A stretch of 64,000 bases of DNA from Stenotrophomonas sp. SY1 (GCF_021202945.1 NZ_JAJOYR010000002.1:360112-424111); one strand, 5' to 3'. Counted from the first letter of the stretch, positions 46,195 through 56,385 are shown. Notes: a model not told the origin generated them from the sequence alone. Program-made: numbers and translations.

Positions 46195-46755
46195 TCAGCT
46201 GTCCTTGAACGTGAACTTCAGTTTCGCCCCGTCGATCAACGGCATGTATGCATCGTTTGACCGAAGCTTGAGGTCACTCCAGAACGTTATCTCCTGGATG
46301 CCCGGCACCATCTTCGAAAACGGAGTGTTGACACTGAAGCCGAACTTGACCGGCCCTGTTCCCTTGAGCATCTGCGCCTGCACTTGCCGCAGTTGTCGTA
46401 CGCCCTCCTGCGTCAGCGCAAGTTCGTAGGTAGTAACGGGAACGTTGGCACTGAACAGCCCGACGCTGCGTTCTTCTTCGGTCGTCCCCAACAGTCTCAA
46501 CTGCATGTCTGCCACCAGCGCCGGCGCTCCCTCGGGTTGCAACTCCAGCTTCAGGCGGGTGCCGGCCACGTCCACTTCATTGCCGCGCGGGACCGATACC
46601 CGGACACCTATTCCGGCTGGATCCAGTTGATGCACCGCCTTCTCATCCAACGAGGACAGCCGCAGCGCAGTGGACAGGGGGATGGAGGCGCAGGCAGACA
46701 GAACAAGCAGACAGGCAACGGCAAGCAACCGCAAAAAAGCCACAGAAGATCGCAC
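46195..46755 (-). CDS. Lipoprotein of unknown function
   Basis: 186 residues from a GTG at 46755 with GGAGGT seven bases upstream. The signal sequence ends in LSAC (lipobox), then a beta-rich domain (GIGVRVSVPRG, TRLKLELQPEGAP, ELALTQEGVRQLRQVQ). The composition and the repeated strand pattern suggest an outer-membrane-anchored periplasmic protein. No family recognised. Confidence 0.75.
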   Translation of the reverse strand: MRSSVAFLRLLAVACLLVLSACASIPLSTALRLSSLDEKAVHQLDPAGIGVRVSVPRGNEVDVAGTRLKLELQPEGAPALVADMQLRLLGTTEEERSVGLFSANVPVTTYELALTQEGVRQLRQVQAQMLKGTGPVKFGFSVNTPFSKMVPGIQEITFWSDLKLRSNDAYMPLIDGAKLKFTFKDS

Positions 46756-46871
46756 CAGGGCACCTCCATGATCCTTGGGTGATGCCTGCAACGAGCTGCT
46801 CGCCCAGGCGATGTGTCCTTGCGGCTGGCATCGTGCCACTATCCGGCCGTCATCGCACCCCGGAGAAGACC

Positions 46872-47255
46872 GTGATCCCGTCCCGCTTCCAGTCGATTTC
46901 CCCGTTTCTCGGCACCGACGATCTGCCTGCCGCGCTGGCGTTCTACCAGGGAAAACTCGGGTTCGACCTTGCCTGGGAATGGGGCAGCCCGCTGGAAGTG
47001 GCAGCGGTGTGCCGTGACCAGGTGGAGATCACCCTCACCTGCCGCAGCGATGCCAGGCCCGGCGGCATCAGCCGGATCTACATCGGCATCGATGCGATTG
47101 ATGATTACCACGCACACCTGCAACGCACCGGCGTGCCGATCAGCGTCGCCATCGGCGACCGTCCCTATGGCATGCGTGATTTCAGCCTTGCCGATCCGGA
47201 CGGCAACGTGCTGACCTTCGGCCAGCCGCTACCGCAGCCGCAACCGTGCTGCTGA
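46872..47255 (+). CDS. Glyoxalase / bleomycin-resistance fold protein
   Basis: 127 residues from a GTG at 46872 with GGAGAA five bases upstream. SISPFLGTDDLPAALAFYQGKLGFDLAWEWG and later YGMRDFSLADPDGNVLTFGQP are the two beta-alpha-beta-beta-beta halves of the VOC superfamily. The C-terminal Glu metal ligand is not evident (position has Thr), so it could be a binding or resistance protein rather than an enzyme. Confidence 0.8.
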   Translation: MIPSRFQSISPFLGTDDLPAALAFYQGKLGFDLAWEWGSPLEVAAVCRDQVEITLTCRSDARPGGISRIYIGIDAIDDYHAHLQRTGVPISVAIGDRPYGMRDFSLADPDGNVLTFGQPLPQPQPCC

Positions 47256-47439
47256 AACACGAGAAAGGCCGGAAGGAAGTCCCGGCCCGATCCTGTTGAA
47301 ACAACGTGCTGTCGCAACAGTGGCCTGAGCCACGAAGCCGGCAAAGCAATCGCCGCAGGAATGCCGGCACGTGCATGCAGGGCCGCAACGGCCATGGTTC
47401 GTCAGCCCGCTGCCCACGTCGCAGCTACGGCCGCAACTG

Positions 47440-47862
47440 TCATCGGCTGACTTCGTGCCTGCGTGCCAGCATGTAGCCCAGCCAGGCAAACGGCAGGTAG
47501 GCCACCAGCACGTCCAGCACCTCGAACCAACGCGGCGCCGGCAGCATGAAGCAGCTGGCCACGCCACCGGCCAGGAACAGCAGCCCGATCACTGCGGCCG
47601 GTATCCAGCCCTTGCGCCCGACCACCCACGTAGCGACAAACGCGCCGGCCAACGTCCCCAGCCCGTGCGCCAGGAACGGAAACACAAAATGCACCGGCCC
47701 CAGCAACGGCATGGCTGCCGTCAGCCCTTCGGTGGTGGTCGTGTCCATGCCCGGCGGTGCCGGCACCATGCGGGCACCGAGCAGGATCAGCCCCATGTTC
47801 ACCGCGCTGCCCGCGATGAAACCAAGCACCACCGCCAGCAGCCCTTTCAGAAATGCGCGCAT
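47440..47862 (-). CDS. Small four-helix membrane protein
   Basis: 140 residues from the ATG at 47862. Four hydrophobic segments: LKGLLAVVLGFIAGSAVNMG, LGPVHFVFPFLAHGLGTLAG, AAVIGLLFLAGGVASCFML, and WFEVLDVLVAYLPFAWLGYM. I recognise no functional motif. The longer upstream open frame to 48312 consists of palindromic repeats and is not coding. Confidence 0.7.
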   Translation of the reverse strand: MRAFLKGLLAVVLGFIAGSAVNMGLILLGARMVPAPPGMDTTTTEGLTAAMPLLGPVHFVFPFLAHGLGTLAGAFVATWVVGRKGWIPAAVIGLLFLAGGVASCFMLPAPRWFEVLDVLVAYLPFAWLGYMLARRHEVSR

Positions 47863-48654
47863 CGCCCCGCTCCCGTTACGCCCGATGAGGGGCCAGTATG
47901 ATCCGGTCCCCGGCGCCGGGCACGTCCGTGCGCAACATGATCTGCAAGGCCCCTTGCGTGCCCTTTTCCTTGCTGAGCTGTCGTCGCGAACATGGCCGAA
48001 GGGTGGATGGGGCGAGGACGAGGCGTCCCCATGCCCGTAGCGATCCTGCACAAACCAGAACACCCTCACCCCAACCCCTCTCCCGCGCGCGGGAGAGGGG
48101 CTCAAGCTTGACCCGCTGATGCGGTGACGCGGCCCCTCCCGCTGACGAGAGAAGGGGCTCGGGTTTGGCCCGCTGATGCGGCGATGCGGCCCTTCCCGCT
48201 GGCGATAGAAGGGGCTCAGGTTTGGCCCGCTGATGTGGCGATGCCGCTCCCTTCTCCCGCGAGCGGGAGAAGGTGCCCGCAGGGCGGATGAGGGCCGGTG
48301 CGAAGCATCCACATGTTTCCGTGCTCAGTTCAATCCGGCACAAGCCAGAGCACCCTCACCCCAACCCCTCTCCCGCACGCGGGAGAGGGGCTCAAGCTTG
48401 ACCCGCTGATGCGGCGATGCGGCCCTTCCCGCTGGCGATAGAAGGGGCTCAGGTTTGGCCCGCTGATGTGGCGATGCCGCTCCCTTCTCCCGCGAGCGGG
48501 AGAAGGTGCCCGCAGGGCGGATGAGGGCCGGTGCGAAGCAACCACATGTTTCCGTGCTCAGTTCAATCCGGCACAAGCCAGAGCGCCCTCACCCCAACCC
48601 CTCTCCCGCACGCGGGAGAGGGGCTCAAGCGGGCTCAAGTGGGCTCCGACGCGC
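47863..48654. repeat. Repeat-rich gap with a 233-bp tandem duplication
   Basis: This 792-base space has no gene. From about 48061 on it is a series of CCCCTCTCCC/GGGAGAGGGG palindromes and related CCTTCCCGCTGGCGATAGAA units. A block of about 227 bases at 48168-48394 recurs at 48401-48627 with only two mismatches seen (period 233), so it was duplicated recently. Confidence 0.85.
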
Positions 48655-51000
48655 TCAGTGCCAGTTGTAGTTGAACGACACACCGATGATGCGCGGTTCG
48701 TTGTACACCGCCGCCATGTAGTTCTCGATCACGCCCTTGAGGTTCTTCTCGTTGGTGATGTTGCGCGCGAACGCCGCCACTTCCCAGGCACCGTAGCCGC
48801 CCGTGTAACCCACGCGCAGGCCGCCTTCGAAGTTGCCCTTGGAATAGAACTCGTCGCTGCTGTACAGCACGAACTGGGTCTCGCCCTGCTTGTTCCAGTC
48901 GGTGGCGAAGAACAGTGCGCCGTCGTCGCCCATCGGGATGTCGTAGCGGGCGGCCAGACTGAGGTTGTACTTGGGTGCGTTCGGCAACGGGTTGCCGTCG
49001 ATCTGCGCGTAGACGTTGCTGCCGATCTTGATGGTCGGGTCGTTGACCGTGCACACCACCACGCCATTGAGCGCGCAGACCTGCGCGTACACGCGCTTGT
49101 CCTCGATCTCGCTGTGCAACAGGCTCAGGCCGGCGGTCAGCGACAGGTTCGGGATCGGGCGCCAGTCCAGATCGGCTTCCAGGCCATAGGCACGCGCCTT
49201 GTCGGCATTGAACAGCACGCCGTTGCCGTTGGAGTCGTTGCCGTTGAGCTGGATGTCGTCCACCACGTAGGTGAAGCCACTGACATTCAGGCGCAGGCGG
49301 TTGTCGAACAGGCTGCTCTTGATGCCTGCTTCCCAGGACAGGATGGTCTCCGAGTCGGCGGTGGTGAAGTCGGCGTTGAACACCGCCGAGCGGCCCTGTA
49401 TGGTCGGGCCACGGAAGCCGCTTGCCACACGTGCGTACACGCTCAACTCGGGGCTGACTTCATACATCGCGCTCAGGTCCCAGCTGGGCTGGGTATCGGA
49501 CATCTCGACGTTGTGGCGGCCCTTGTAGGTCACCGCGCCAGCGGCGGTGTCGGCGGTCTTGAGCAGGCGCGTGCTCTTCTCGTCCTTGGTGCCGCGGATG
49601 CCGGCGGTCAGGGTCAGCGCGTCGGTCGCCTTCCAGCTCACCTGGCCGAAGCCCGCCCACGAAGTATTGATGTTGCGCAGGCGCACCCAGTTGTTCGGGT
49701 TGTGCGCGGCCGTATTGAGGAACCAGGCACGCTGGTAGAAATCGGTGGTGTCACGGCCATCGAAGTAGAACGCGCCCACCTGCCACGACCACGGGTCAAC
49801 GGTGTTGGAGGCCAGACGCACTTCCTGGGTGAACTGGTCCAGGTCACGCACCTGGCCCATCGACTGGCCGTAACCATTCGGCATGCCGTTTACCGGGAAG
49901 TCCGCCGCGGCGCCGCCGTCGGTATCGCCACGGCTGTAGCCGGAGGTGGTCTCGTAGGCGCTGATCGAGGTCAGCGTGGTGTTGCCGAAATCGTAGGTCG
50001 CCTTGATCGAACCACCGTGGGTCCTGTACGCCTGCGGGTTGTTCTCGGCTTCGTCGTAGGCGACCTTGTCGCGCGCCACATCCACGCGGTTGCTGCCCTT
50101 GCTCAGCGCATTGCGCAGGAACAGCGTGGAAGTGCCGTCGTAGTCGCGGGTGTGGGCCGATGCCAGCAGCGAGAACTGCTCGTTGGGCTGCAACAGCAGC
50201 TGCAGGCGCAGGTTGCGGTCGTCGTAACCGCCCATCGTGTCCTTCTTCGGCGTCACCGTGCCGTCGGCACTGGGCCCGCTGTAGGTGTTGTCCACCCAAT
50301 CGTCGCGGTGCTGGTACAGGGTGGAGATGCGGTAGGACAGCACATCGTTGATCGCCCCGCCCATGCCGCCGTCGATGGAGACGGTGTTGTAGCTGCCGTA
50401 ACTGACATTCACCCGGCCGCTGCCTTCCTGGCTCGGCTTGACGGTGTCGAACTTGACGATGCCGGCGGTGGTGTTGCGGCCAAACAGCGAGCCCTGCGGG
50501 CCGCGCAGCACTTCCACCTGGTCCACGTCATAGACCGGGTTGGACTTGAGCACCACGTGCTCCAGGACTACGTCGTCCTGGATGATCGACACCGGTTGCG
50601 AGGCGCCCAGATAGAAGTCGATGTTGCCCAGCCCGCGGATATAGAAGCGCGGGAAGATGCGTCCGGTGGTGGTTTCGGCGTAGAAGCTGGGCACGCGGCC
50701 GGACAAGGCCAGCAAGGTGTCGTCCGCACCTTCGGTGTAGCTGCGCAGCGCCTCGCCCTGCACCACGCCCACCGAGACCGGCACGTCCTGCAGGTTCTGC
50801 TCGCGGCGCTCGGCGGTGACGGTGATGGTGTCCAGCGCGGTGGCGGCGCTGCGCTCGGTGGCCGGCACGGCGTCCTGGGCCAGCGCGGACTGTGCGGCCA
50901 GCGGCAGGACCAGCAGTGCGCAGGCCTGCGCCAGCAGCGAACGGCGCGGCAGCGTGCGGATGGAACGATTGAAAACACGTGAAACAGGGTGAAGCTGCAT
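48655..51000 (-). CDS. TonB-dependent receptor
   Basis: 781 residues from the ATG at 51000. Signal peptide up to SALAQ; TonB-box-like DTITVTAERREQNLQDVPVS; plug with YIRGLGNIDF and QVEVLRGPQGSLFGRNTTAG; barrel ending in ...FNYNWH. The AERREQNLQDVP opening and the LFGRNTT plug motif are those of the FecA/FyuA-like class often found next to polymer or aromatic degradation genes. A GRNTTAG plug and lack of siderophore genes point to a carbon compound. It lies upstream of repeats and a PHB-depolymerase-type esterase. Confidence 0.88.
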   Translation of the reverse strand: MQLHPVSRVFNRSIRTLPRRSLLAQACALLVLPLAAQSALAQDAVPATERSAATALDTITVTAERREQNLQDVPVSVGVVQGEALRSYTEGADDTLLALSGRVPSFYAETTTGRIFPRFYIRGLGNIDFYLGASQPVSIIQDDVVLEHVVLKSNPVYDVDQVEVLRGPQGSLFGRNTTAGIVKFDTVKPSQEGSGRVNVSYGSYNTVSIDGGMGGAINDVLSYRISTLYQHRDDWVDNTYSGPSADGTVTPKKDTMGGYDDRNLRLQLLLQPNEQFSLLASAHTRDYDGTSTLFLRNALSKGSNRVDVARDKVAYDEAENNPQAYRTHGGSIKATYDFGNTTLTSISAYETTSGYSRGDTDGGAAADFPVNGMPNGYGQSMGQVRDLDQFTQEVRLASNTVDPWSWQVGAFYFDGRDTTDFYQRAWFLNTAAHNPNNWVRLRNINTSWAGFGQVSWKATDALTLTAGIRGTKDEKSTRLLKTADTAAGAVTYKGRHNVEMSDTQPSWDLSAMYEVSPELSVYARVASGFRGPTIQGRSAVFNADFTTADSETILSWEAGIKSSLFDNRLRLNVSGFTYVVDDIQLNGNDSNGNGVLFNADKARAYGLEADLDWRPIPNLSLTAGLSLLHSEIEDKRVYAQVCALNGVVVCTVNDPTIKIGSNVYAQIDGNPLPNAPKYNLSLAARYDIPMGDDGALFFATDWNKQGETQFVLYSSDEFYSKGNFEGGLRVGYTGGYGAWEVAAFARNITNEKNLKGVIENYMAAVYNEPRIIGVSFNYNWH

Positions 51001-51523
51001 GGAGTTGGCCTTGGTTGGCAGGTAATGAGTCCGTTCGGCCCAGACAGCACCGATGGCGCGGCACGAAAGCGCGCAGATCATCACTGCACAAGGTTGCATT
51101 TCGATGGCACTTCCATCGCGGGCGGGCCACGATCGTTGCGACCGATGCCCAATGCTCACCACATGCATGCCCGCTACCCGACTGACCAAAGCCCCTCTCC
51201 CGCTGGCGGGGTGAGAGGGGCCGCTTGCGAACCATCGGTTCGCGGTCCATCGAACGCCCTTGCGTCAGCGCAAGGGCCGGGGCGCGGAGCGGGGGTTGGC
51301 GTGAGCGCGCATGGGGAACAGATGAAGTAACCAAGTTGCGGACAGCGTCCGAAGTGGGAACAGCCCGGTGCGAGTGATCTCCAAAAAAAAACAGCGCCCT
51401 CATCCGCCCCTGCGGGGCACCTTCTCCCGCTCGCGGGAGAAGGTACTGCGATGTGCGTTCCCGGCTATCCCGGCAGCATGGCCGGGAACCAACGTCGCTC
51501 GGAAAGCAACCCGCTTCAGCCAA
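51001..51523. other. Repeat-containing gap between receptor and esterase
   Basis: 523 bases with promoter of the receptor at its left, the 84-bp composite repeat at 51224-51307, and another CTTCTCCCGC palindrome at 51420-51446. No gene recognised. Confidence 0.55.
51224..51307. repeat. 84-bp composite repeat, second copy
   Basis: Begins CTTGCGAACCATCGGTTCGC and contains CAAGGGCCGGGGCGCGGAGC; about four fifths identical to 35477-35560, same length without gaps. Internal short palindromes (GCGAACCATCGGTTCGC) suggest a mobile palindromic element. Confidence 0.75.
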
Positions 51524-52528
51524 TCACCGCGTATAGCCCTTCACGAACAACCAGGTGATCAACGTCGCATCCGGCCCTTGCGGATCGGTGAAAGGCAGGC
51601 CGGAATCACTGCCGCTCCAGGCGTGGCCCATGCCGTGTACGACGTAGTGCTGGGCCAGCAGTTTCCCGCCGTAGTTGTAGTTGTCGATGGTGTAGGCGCG
51701 TCCGCCCGGCACCTGGGCATTGATGGTGCTGGTCGGTACGTACTTGACCGAGTCGTTGTCGACGCCGTCATCGGCCAGATCGTTGGTCTGCAGGAACTGC
51801 CGCACGGCCTGCTGCCCATTCACCGGATTGACCGTGGCATCGACGCTGCCATGGAACACCAGCACCGGCAGCGGGCGCGGCGATGGCGAACCCGAGCACT
51901 GCCAGGCCAGCCGCCCGTTGCTGTCGGGCGAGTAGATGCTGCCGGCCAGCAGTGCGTAGGCGCTGCCCGATACCGTGGTCGCCCCCTTGTACATGCCGCC
52001 GGAATGCACCGCACCGGCTGCAAACACATCCGAATAGCAGGCCAGCATGATCGAGGTCATCGCACCACCTGCCGAAATGCCGGTGACATAGACCCGGCGC
52101 GGATCGATCGCGTAACCGGCCTTCACCGCATCCACGATGCCGGCCAGGATCGATGCCTCACCGCTGCCACGCGCCTGGTTGATTGGCAGTTGCCAGTTCC
52201 AGCAACGCGCCGGGTTGGCGGTAACGTTCTGCCTTGGGTAAACCACGATGAAGCCCTCGGTGTCGGCAACGTCATTGAAGCCCGAGGCTTCTCCCATCAG
52301 GTTCGGCCCGTTGACGCAACCGTGCAGCACCAGCAACAACGGCAGCGGCCGCGTCTGGTCGTAGCCGGCAGGCACCCATACCTGGTACTCGCGACTGCCG
52401 TAGAGATTCCCGTACAGGCCAATATCCCAGTGCCCGGCCGCCGTTTGTGCATGCGCGCTACCGGCCAGCGCAATCCATGCGAAAAGAAACGCAATGCCCG
52501 CCTTGATCGTATCGATGCCAGATTTCAT
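51524..52528 (-). CDS. Secreted PHB-depolymerase-family esterase
   Basis: 334 residues from the ATG at 52528 (GAGGAT eight bases upstream; an ATG two codons earlier has poor spacing). Signal peptide to AGSAHAQ. Esterase_phd domain: LLLVLHGCVNGPNLMG with the oxyanion Cys, lipase box TGISAGGAMTS, Asp in VFHGSVDATVNP and His in GMGHAWSGS. Family members cleave poly(3-hydroxybutyrate), feruloyl or acetyl-xylan esters. The neighbouring GntP permease and 3HB-oligomer hydrolase favour polyhydroxybutyrate. Confidence 0.85.
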   Translation of the reverse strand: MKSGIDTIKAGIAFLFAWIALAGSAHAQTAAGHWDIGLYGNLYGSREYQVWVPAGYDQTRPLPLLLVLHGCVNGPNLMGEASGFNDVADTEGFIVVYPRQNVTANPARCWNWQLPINQARGSGEASILAGIVDAVKAGYAIDPRRVYVTGISAGGAMTSIMLACYSDVFAAGAVHSGGMYKGATTVSGSAYALLAGSIYSPDSNGRLAWQCSGSPSPRPLPVLVFHGSVDATVNPVNGQQAVRQFLQTNDLADDGVDNDSVKYVPTSTINAQVPGGRAYTIDNYNYGGKLLAQHYVVHGMGHAWSGSDSGLPFTDPQGPDATLITWLFVKGYTR

Positions 52529-52615
52529 AACCATATCCTCATGCGTGAGTCGTGGATGAAGTCGTACCGAAGTGCCCGTTGGACGAAGCGTCCAGCAGGT
52601 GTTGAAACGCTGTGG

Positions 52616-54019
52616 TCAAACCCAACCGGTGGCGTAATAGATGCCGATCACCACAAACACCGCGAGGGTCTTGATGATCGTCACGGCAAAAATGTCCTTG
52701 TAGGCCTGCCGGTGGGTCAGCCCGGTCACCATCAACAGGGTGATCACCGCGCCGTTGTGCGGCAGGCTGTCCATGCCGCCGGAGGCCATCGACGCGACGC
52801 GGTGCAGTACTTCCATCGGGATGCCCGCCGCCTGCGCGTTGGCGATGAAGGTTTCCGACATCGCCGCCAGGGCGATGCTCATTCCGCCCGATGCCGAGCC
52901 GGTAACACCGGCCAGGCCAGTGACAGTGACCGCCTCATGCAGCAGCGGGTCCTTGATCGAACCCAACGCGTCAGCCACCACCATGAAACCCGGCAAAGCC
53001 GCGATCACGGCACCGAAGCCGTACTCCGAAGCGGTGTTCATGGCCGCCAGCAATGCGCCACTGATGGCGGTCTTGGTGCCTTCGGCAAACTGGCTGACCA
53101 CCGGGCGCCAGGCCAGCACCAGCACCGAGGCGATGCCGACCAGCAGCGCGCCTTCCACCGCCCAGATCGCCGCGATCTTCGGCACTTCCTGCACGACCGG
53201 CGCGGCCTTGCCCAGCACCGCCGGAACAAAACTGTGCTCGGCGCCGTACCAGTGCGGGATGCCCAGCGTCAGCAGCTTGTTGGATACAAACACCAGCACC
53301 AACGGCAGGATCGCCACACCGGCATTGGCCAGCGTTGTGCCGCCGAACGGTGCAGGCTCGTTGACCAGCGTCGCCGGGTCGCCATAGCCCTCGCCGTTGG
53401 CCACGGCCGAGCGACGGCGCCATTCCAGGTAGCCCATGCCCACCGCGAGCACGAACACACTGCCAAGAATGCCCAGCACCGGTGCGGCCCAGGTATCGGT
53501 GCCGAAGAACGTGGTTGGAATGATGTTCTGGATCTGCGGCGTACCGGGCAGCGCATCCATGGTGAAGCTGAAACCACCCACCGCCAGCGTGGCCGGAATC
53601 AGACGCTTGGGAATATCGCTCTGACGGAACATCTCGGCAGCGAACGGATACACCGCGAACACCACCACGAACAGCGAGACGCCACCGTAGGTCAGCAGGC
53701 CCGACACCAGCACGATCGACAACATCGCCCGTTGCGGACCAAACAGCCGGATCGCCGCACCGACGATCGACTTGGAGAAACCGGAGAGCTCGATCAGCTT
53801 GCCGAACACCGCACCCAGCAGGAACACCGGGAAATACAGCTTCAGGAAGCCGACCATCTTGTCCATGAACAGGCCGGTGAACATCGGCGCCACCAGCGAC
53901 GGGTCGGTCAGCAGCACCGCCCCGAGCGCTGCGATGGGCGCGAACAGGATCACGCTGTAGCCACGGTAGGCCACCAACATGAGGAAGCCCAGCGCTGCAA
54001 GTACGATCAGTAACGACAT
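52616..54019 (-). CDS. GntP-family permease, probably for 3-hydroxybutyrate
   Basis: 467 residues, 12 or more hydrophobic helices, with the GntP signatures TYGGVSLFVVVFAVYPFA and GVTGSASGGMSIALAAM. GntP proteins import gluconate or short hydroxyacids; those beside PHB or hydroxybutyrate enzymes act on D-3-hydroxybutyrate. It is 87 bases upstream of the esterase on the same strand, so the two probably form an operon: depolymerase then importer of the monomer. Confidence 0.87.
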   Translation of the reverse strand: MSLLIVLAALGFLMLVAYRGYSVILFAPIAALGAVLLTDPSLVAPMFTGLFMDKMVGFLKLYFPVFLLGAVFGKLIELSGFSKSIVGAAIRLFGPQRAMLSIVLVSGLLTYGGVSLFVVVFAVYPFAAEMFRQSDIPKRLIPATLAVGGFSFTMDALPGTPQIQNIIPTTFFGTDTWAAPVLGILGSVFVLAVGMGYLEWRRRSAVANGEGYGDPATLVNEPAPFGGTTLANAGVAILPLVLVFVSNKLLTLGIPHWYGAEHSFVPAVLGKAAPVVQEVPKIAAIWAVEGALLVGIASVLVLAWRPVVSQFAEGTKTAISGALLAAMNTASEYGFGAVIAALPGFMVVADALGSIKDPLLHEAVTVTGLAGVTGSASGGMSIALAAMSETFIANAQAAGIPMEVLHRVASMASGGMDSLPHNGAVITLLMVTGLTHRQAYKDIFAVTIIKTLAVFVVIGIYYATGWV

Positions 54020-54176
54020 ACGGCGCTTCCAGTTGAGAAGGCGCCAAGTATCCGGATCTGGTGGCCGATGCCGACTGGACCTAGGTCCACTCGCTGGAGT
54101 GCAGGCACGCCGCTAGCCTAGGCTCCACGGGTGGCAATGGGCCATCTGCAACGCACATTGCCTGGGGGAGGACCGA

Positions 54177-56375
54177 ATGAAGCGGAACTGTTTGAGCCTG
54201 ATGATTGGCACACTGCTGGCCTCCGGGCCGGCACTGGCACAGGAGGCGCCGCAACCGGCGCCATCGGCGGACAGGGGCGCTTCGGCTACCAACCTGGACA
54301 CCATCGTGGTGACCGCGCGCAAGCGCGAGGAAACCCTGCAGGAAGTTCCCGTGGCGGTCACGGCGTTCACTGCCGAGGCCCTGGACAAGTTGAATGTGCA
54401 GGATCTGAGCGACCTGGATGGACAGGTCCCGAACCTGACCATCTACGCAGCGCGCGGCGCCAGCAGCACCGTCACCGCCTACATCCGCGGCATCGGCCAG
54501 TCCGATCCCACCTGGGGCGCGGACCCGGGCGTTGGCATCTACCTGGACGACGTCTACATCGCACGTCCGCAGGGCGCCCTGCTGGATGTGTTCGACGTCT
54601 CGCGCATCGAAGTACTGCGCGGCCCGCAGGGCACGCTGTACGGCAAGAACACCATTGGTGGCGCGATCAAGTACATCTCGCGCGGCCTGCCGACCACGAC
54701 CGAGGGCTTCGCCCAGATCACCGTGGGCAACTACAGCCAGCTCGACGCCAAGGCGGCCATCGGCGGCCCGCTCGGCGGACCCGACAGCGGCCTGCGCGCA
54801 CGCATCGCGGTGGCCAGCATGAACCACGACGGTTTTGGCGAAAACACCTTCACCAACCAGCCTGTCAGCGACAAGCAGGTCAACTCGGCGCGACTGAATC
54901 TGGGCGCTTACGCCGGTGATGATTTCGACGTGCAGTTCGCACTGGATTGGGCCGATGACCAATCCGGCATGCGCGGCTCGAAGATGCTGGAACCCAACCG
55001 GTTCACGCCGGCCTATCCGCCGATGGATGACCGCTATGACATCCGCTCGGGCATGCGCAACCTCAACAGCGTCGAGACCAAGGGTGCCTCGGCCACGGTG
55101 AACTGGCGGCCCAACGAAGACTGGGCACTGAAGTACGTGGTCGCCAAGCGCGAATCGGACAGCCATTCCAACATCGACTTCGATACCACGCCGGTCAAGC
55201 TGGCCGACGTCGGCGGCTTCTACGAGGACAGCCAGGTCAGCAATGAAGTGCAGGTCAACTACGATGCCGGCGGACGCGCGCGCGGCGTGGTGGGCTTGTA
55301 CCAGTTCAGCGGTGAAGCAGGCGGGCAGATCCGCAACAACTTCTTCAACCTGCAGTTCGGCGACACGCGTGGCAAGGTTCTGACCGACAGCATCGCGCTG
55401 TATGCGGACTGGACCTTCGACCTGACCGACAAGCTCAAGCTCGACGTCGGCGCCCGCTACACGGACGAGGACAAGCGCGCGATCGTGCTGAACCGCTTCT
55501 ATTCCGATGCCAGCTTCACCCGGCCGATCGCGGTCGCGGCCGATTTCGACAAGACCACCAACTTCAAGAACGTCTCGCCGAAGGTGTCGTTGGATTACGA
55601 GATCACCCCGGAGATCATGATCTACGGCCTGGCAACACGCGGCTTCAAGTCCGGTGGCTACAACATCCGCGCCAATGCCGTGGCGGTACCCCGCTCGGCC
55701 GAGCCGTTCGATGACGAGACCGTGGACAGCTTCGAGATCGGCAGCAAGATGGGCTTTCTCGACCAGCGCCTGTTCCTGAACCTGTCGGCCTTCCACAACA
55801 AGTACGAGGACATCCAGCTGTCGGTGTTCACCGGCATCGATACCAATGGCGATGGCGTGAACGACGCCTTCTTCGGTGACTTCACCAACGCCGGTGCCGG
55901 TACGGTCAACGGCGTGGAAGTCGAGTATCAGTTCCTGCCGACGCGCAACTGGCTCTTCTCCGGCAACCTTGCCTGGCTGGATACCAAGTACGACGAGTAC
56001 ATGGATCGCGGCGTCAACGTCGCCGACCAGATGAAGTTCACCAATGCGCCGGAATTCTCGGGCGCCCTGAACGTGGAGTACCGTACCGAGCTGTCCAACG
56101 GCAGCAATCTCTCGGCCCGGGTCGGCTACAGCTACCAGAGCGAAGTCTGGCCGACCACCGACCTCAGCCCGGTGATCAAGCAGGATGGTTACGGCCTGGT
56201 CAATGCCGGCGTGATCTGGAAGCTCAACGACGCCTGGACGTTCTCCCTGCAAGGCAGCAACCTGGCCGACAAGGAGTACCGGACCACCGGTTACAACATC
56301 CCGGCGGTCGGCACGCTGATCGGCTTCTACGGCCCGCCACGCCAGTACAGCCTCAGCGCTCGTTACGACTTCTAG
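54177..56375 (+). CDS. TonB-dependent receptor
   Basis: 732 residues from the ATG at 54177 with GGGGGAGGA upstream. Signal peptide to PALAQ, TonB box TIVVTARKREETLQEVPVAV, plug with RGIGQSDP and RIEVLRGPQGTLYGKNTIGG, C-terminal Phe. It is divergent from the GntP gene and 10 bases upstream of the alpha/beta hydrolase and MaoC genes, so it is part of that operon. Possible substrate is a hydroxyalkanoate oligomer or another hydrophobic ester. Confidence 0.9.
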   Translation: MKRNCLSLMIGTLLASGPALAQEAPQPAPSADRGASATNLDTIVVTARKREETLQEVPVAVTAFTAEALDKLNVQDLSDLDGQVPNLTIYAARGASSTVTAYIRGIGQSDPTWGADPGVGIYLDDVYIARPQGALLDVFDVSRIEVLRGPQGTLYGKNTIGGAIKYISRGLPTTTEGFAQITVGNYSQLDAKAAIGGPLGGPDSGLRARIAVASMNHDGFGENTFTNQPVSDKQVNSARLNLGAYAGDDFDVQFALDWADDQSGMRGSKMLEPNRFTPAYPPMDDRYDIRSGMRNLNSVETKGASATVNWRPNEDWALKYVVAKRESDSHSNIDFDTTPVKLADVGGFYEDSQVSNEVQVNYDAGGRARGVVGLYQFSGEAGGQIRNNFFNLQFGDTRGKVLTDSIALYADWTFDLTDKLKLDVGARYTDEDKRAIVLNRFYSDASFTRPIAVAADFDKTTNFKNVSPKVSLDYEITPEIMIYGLATRGFKSGGYNIRANAVAVPRSAEPFDDETVDSFEIGSKMGFLDQRLFLNLSAFHNKYEDIQLSVFTGIDTNGDGVNDAFFGDFTNAGAGTVNGVEVEYQFLPTRNWLFSGNLAWLDTKYDEYMDRGVNVADQMKFTNAPEFSGALNVEYRTELSNGSNLSARVGYSYQSEVWPTTDLSPVIKQDGYGLVNAGVIWKLNDAWTFSLQGSNLADKEYRTTGYNIPAVGTLIGFYGPPRQYSLSARYDF

Positions 56376-56385
56376 GAACCACCGC

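Noticed and set aside
48061..48630. CRISPR-like regular repeats
   Set aside because: The repeats are palindromic intergenic elements of variable length with repeat-derived spacers and no cas genes; a tandem duplication explains the regularity.
51368..54013. 881-residue frame on the plus strand
   Set aside because: Antisense to the esterase and GntP permease; His/Arg/Gln-rich composition is typical of such shadows.
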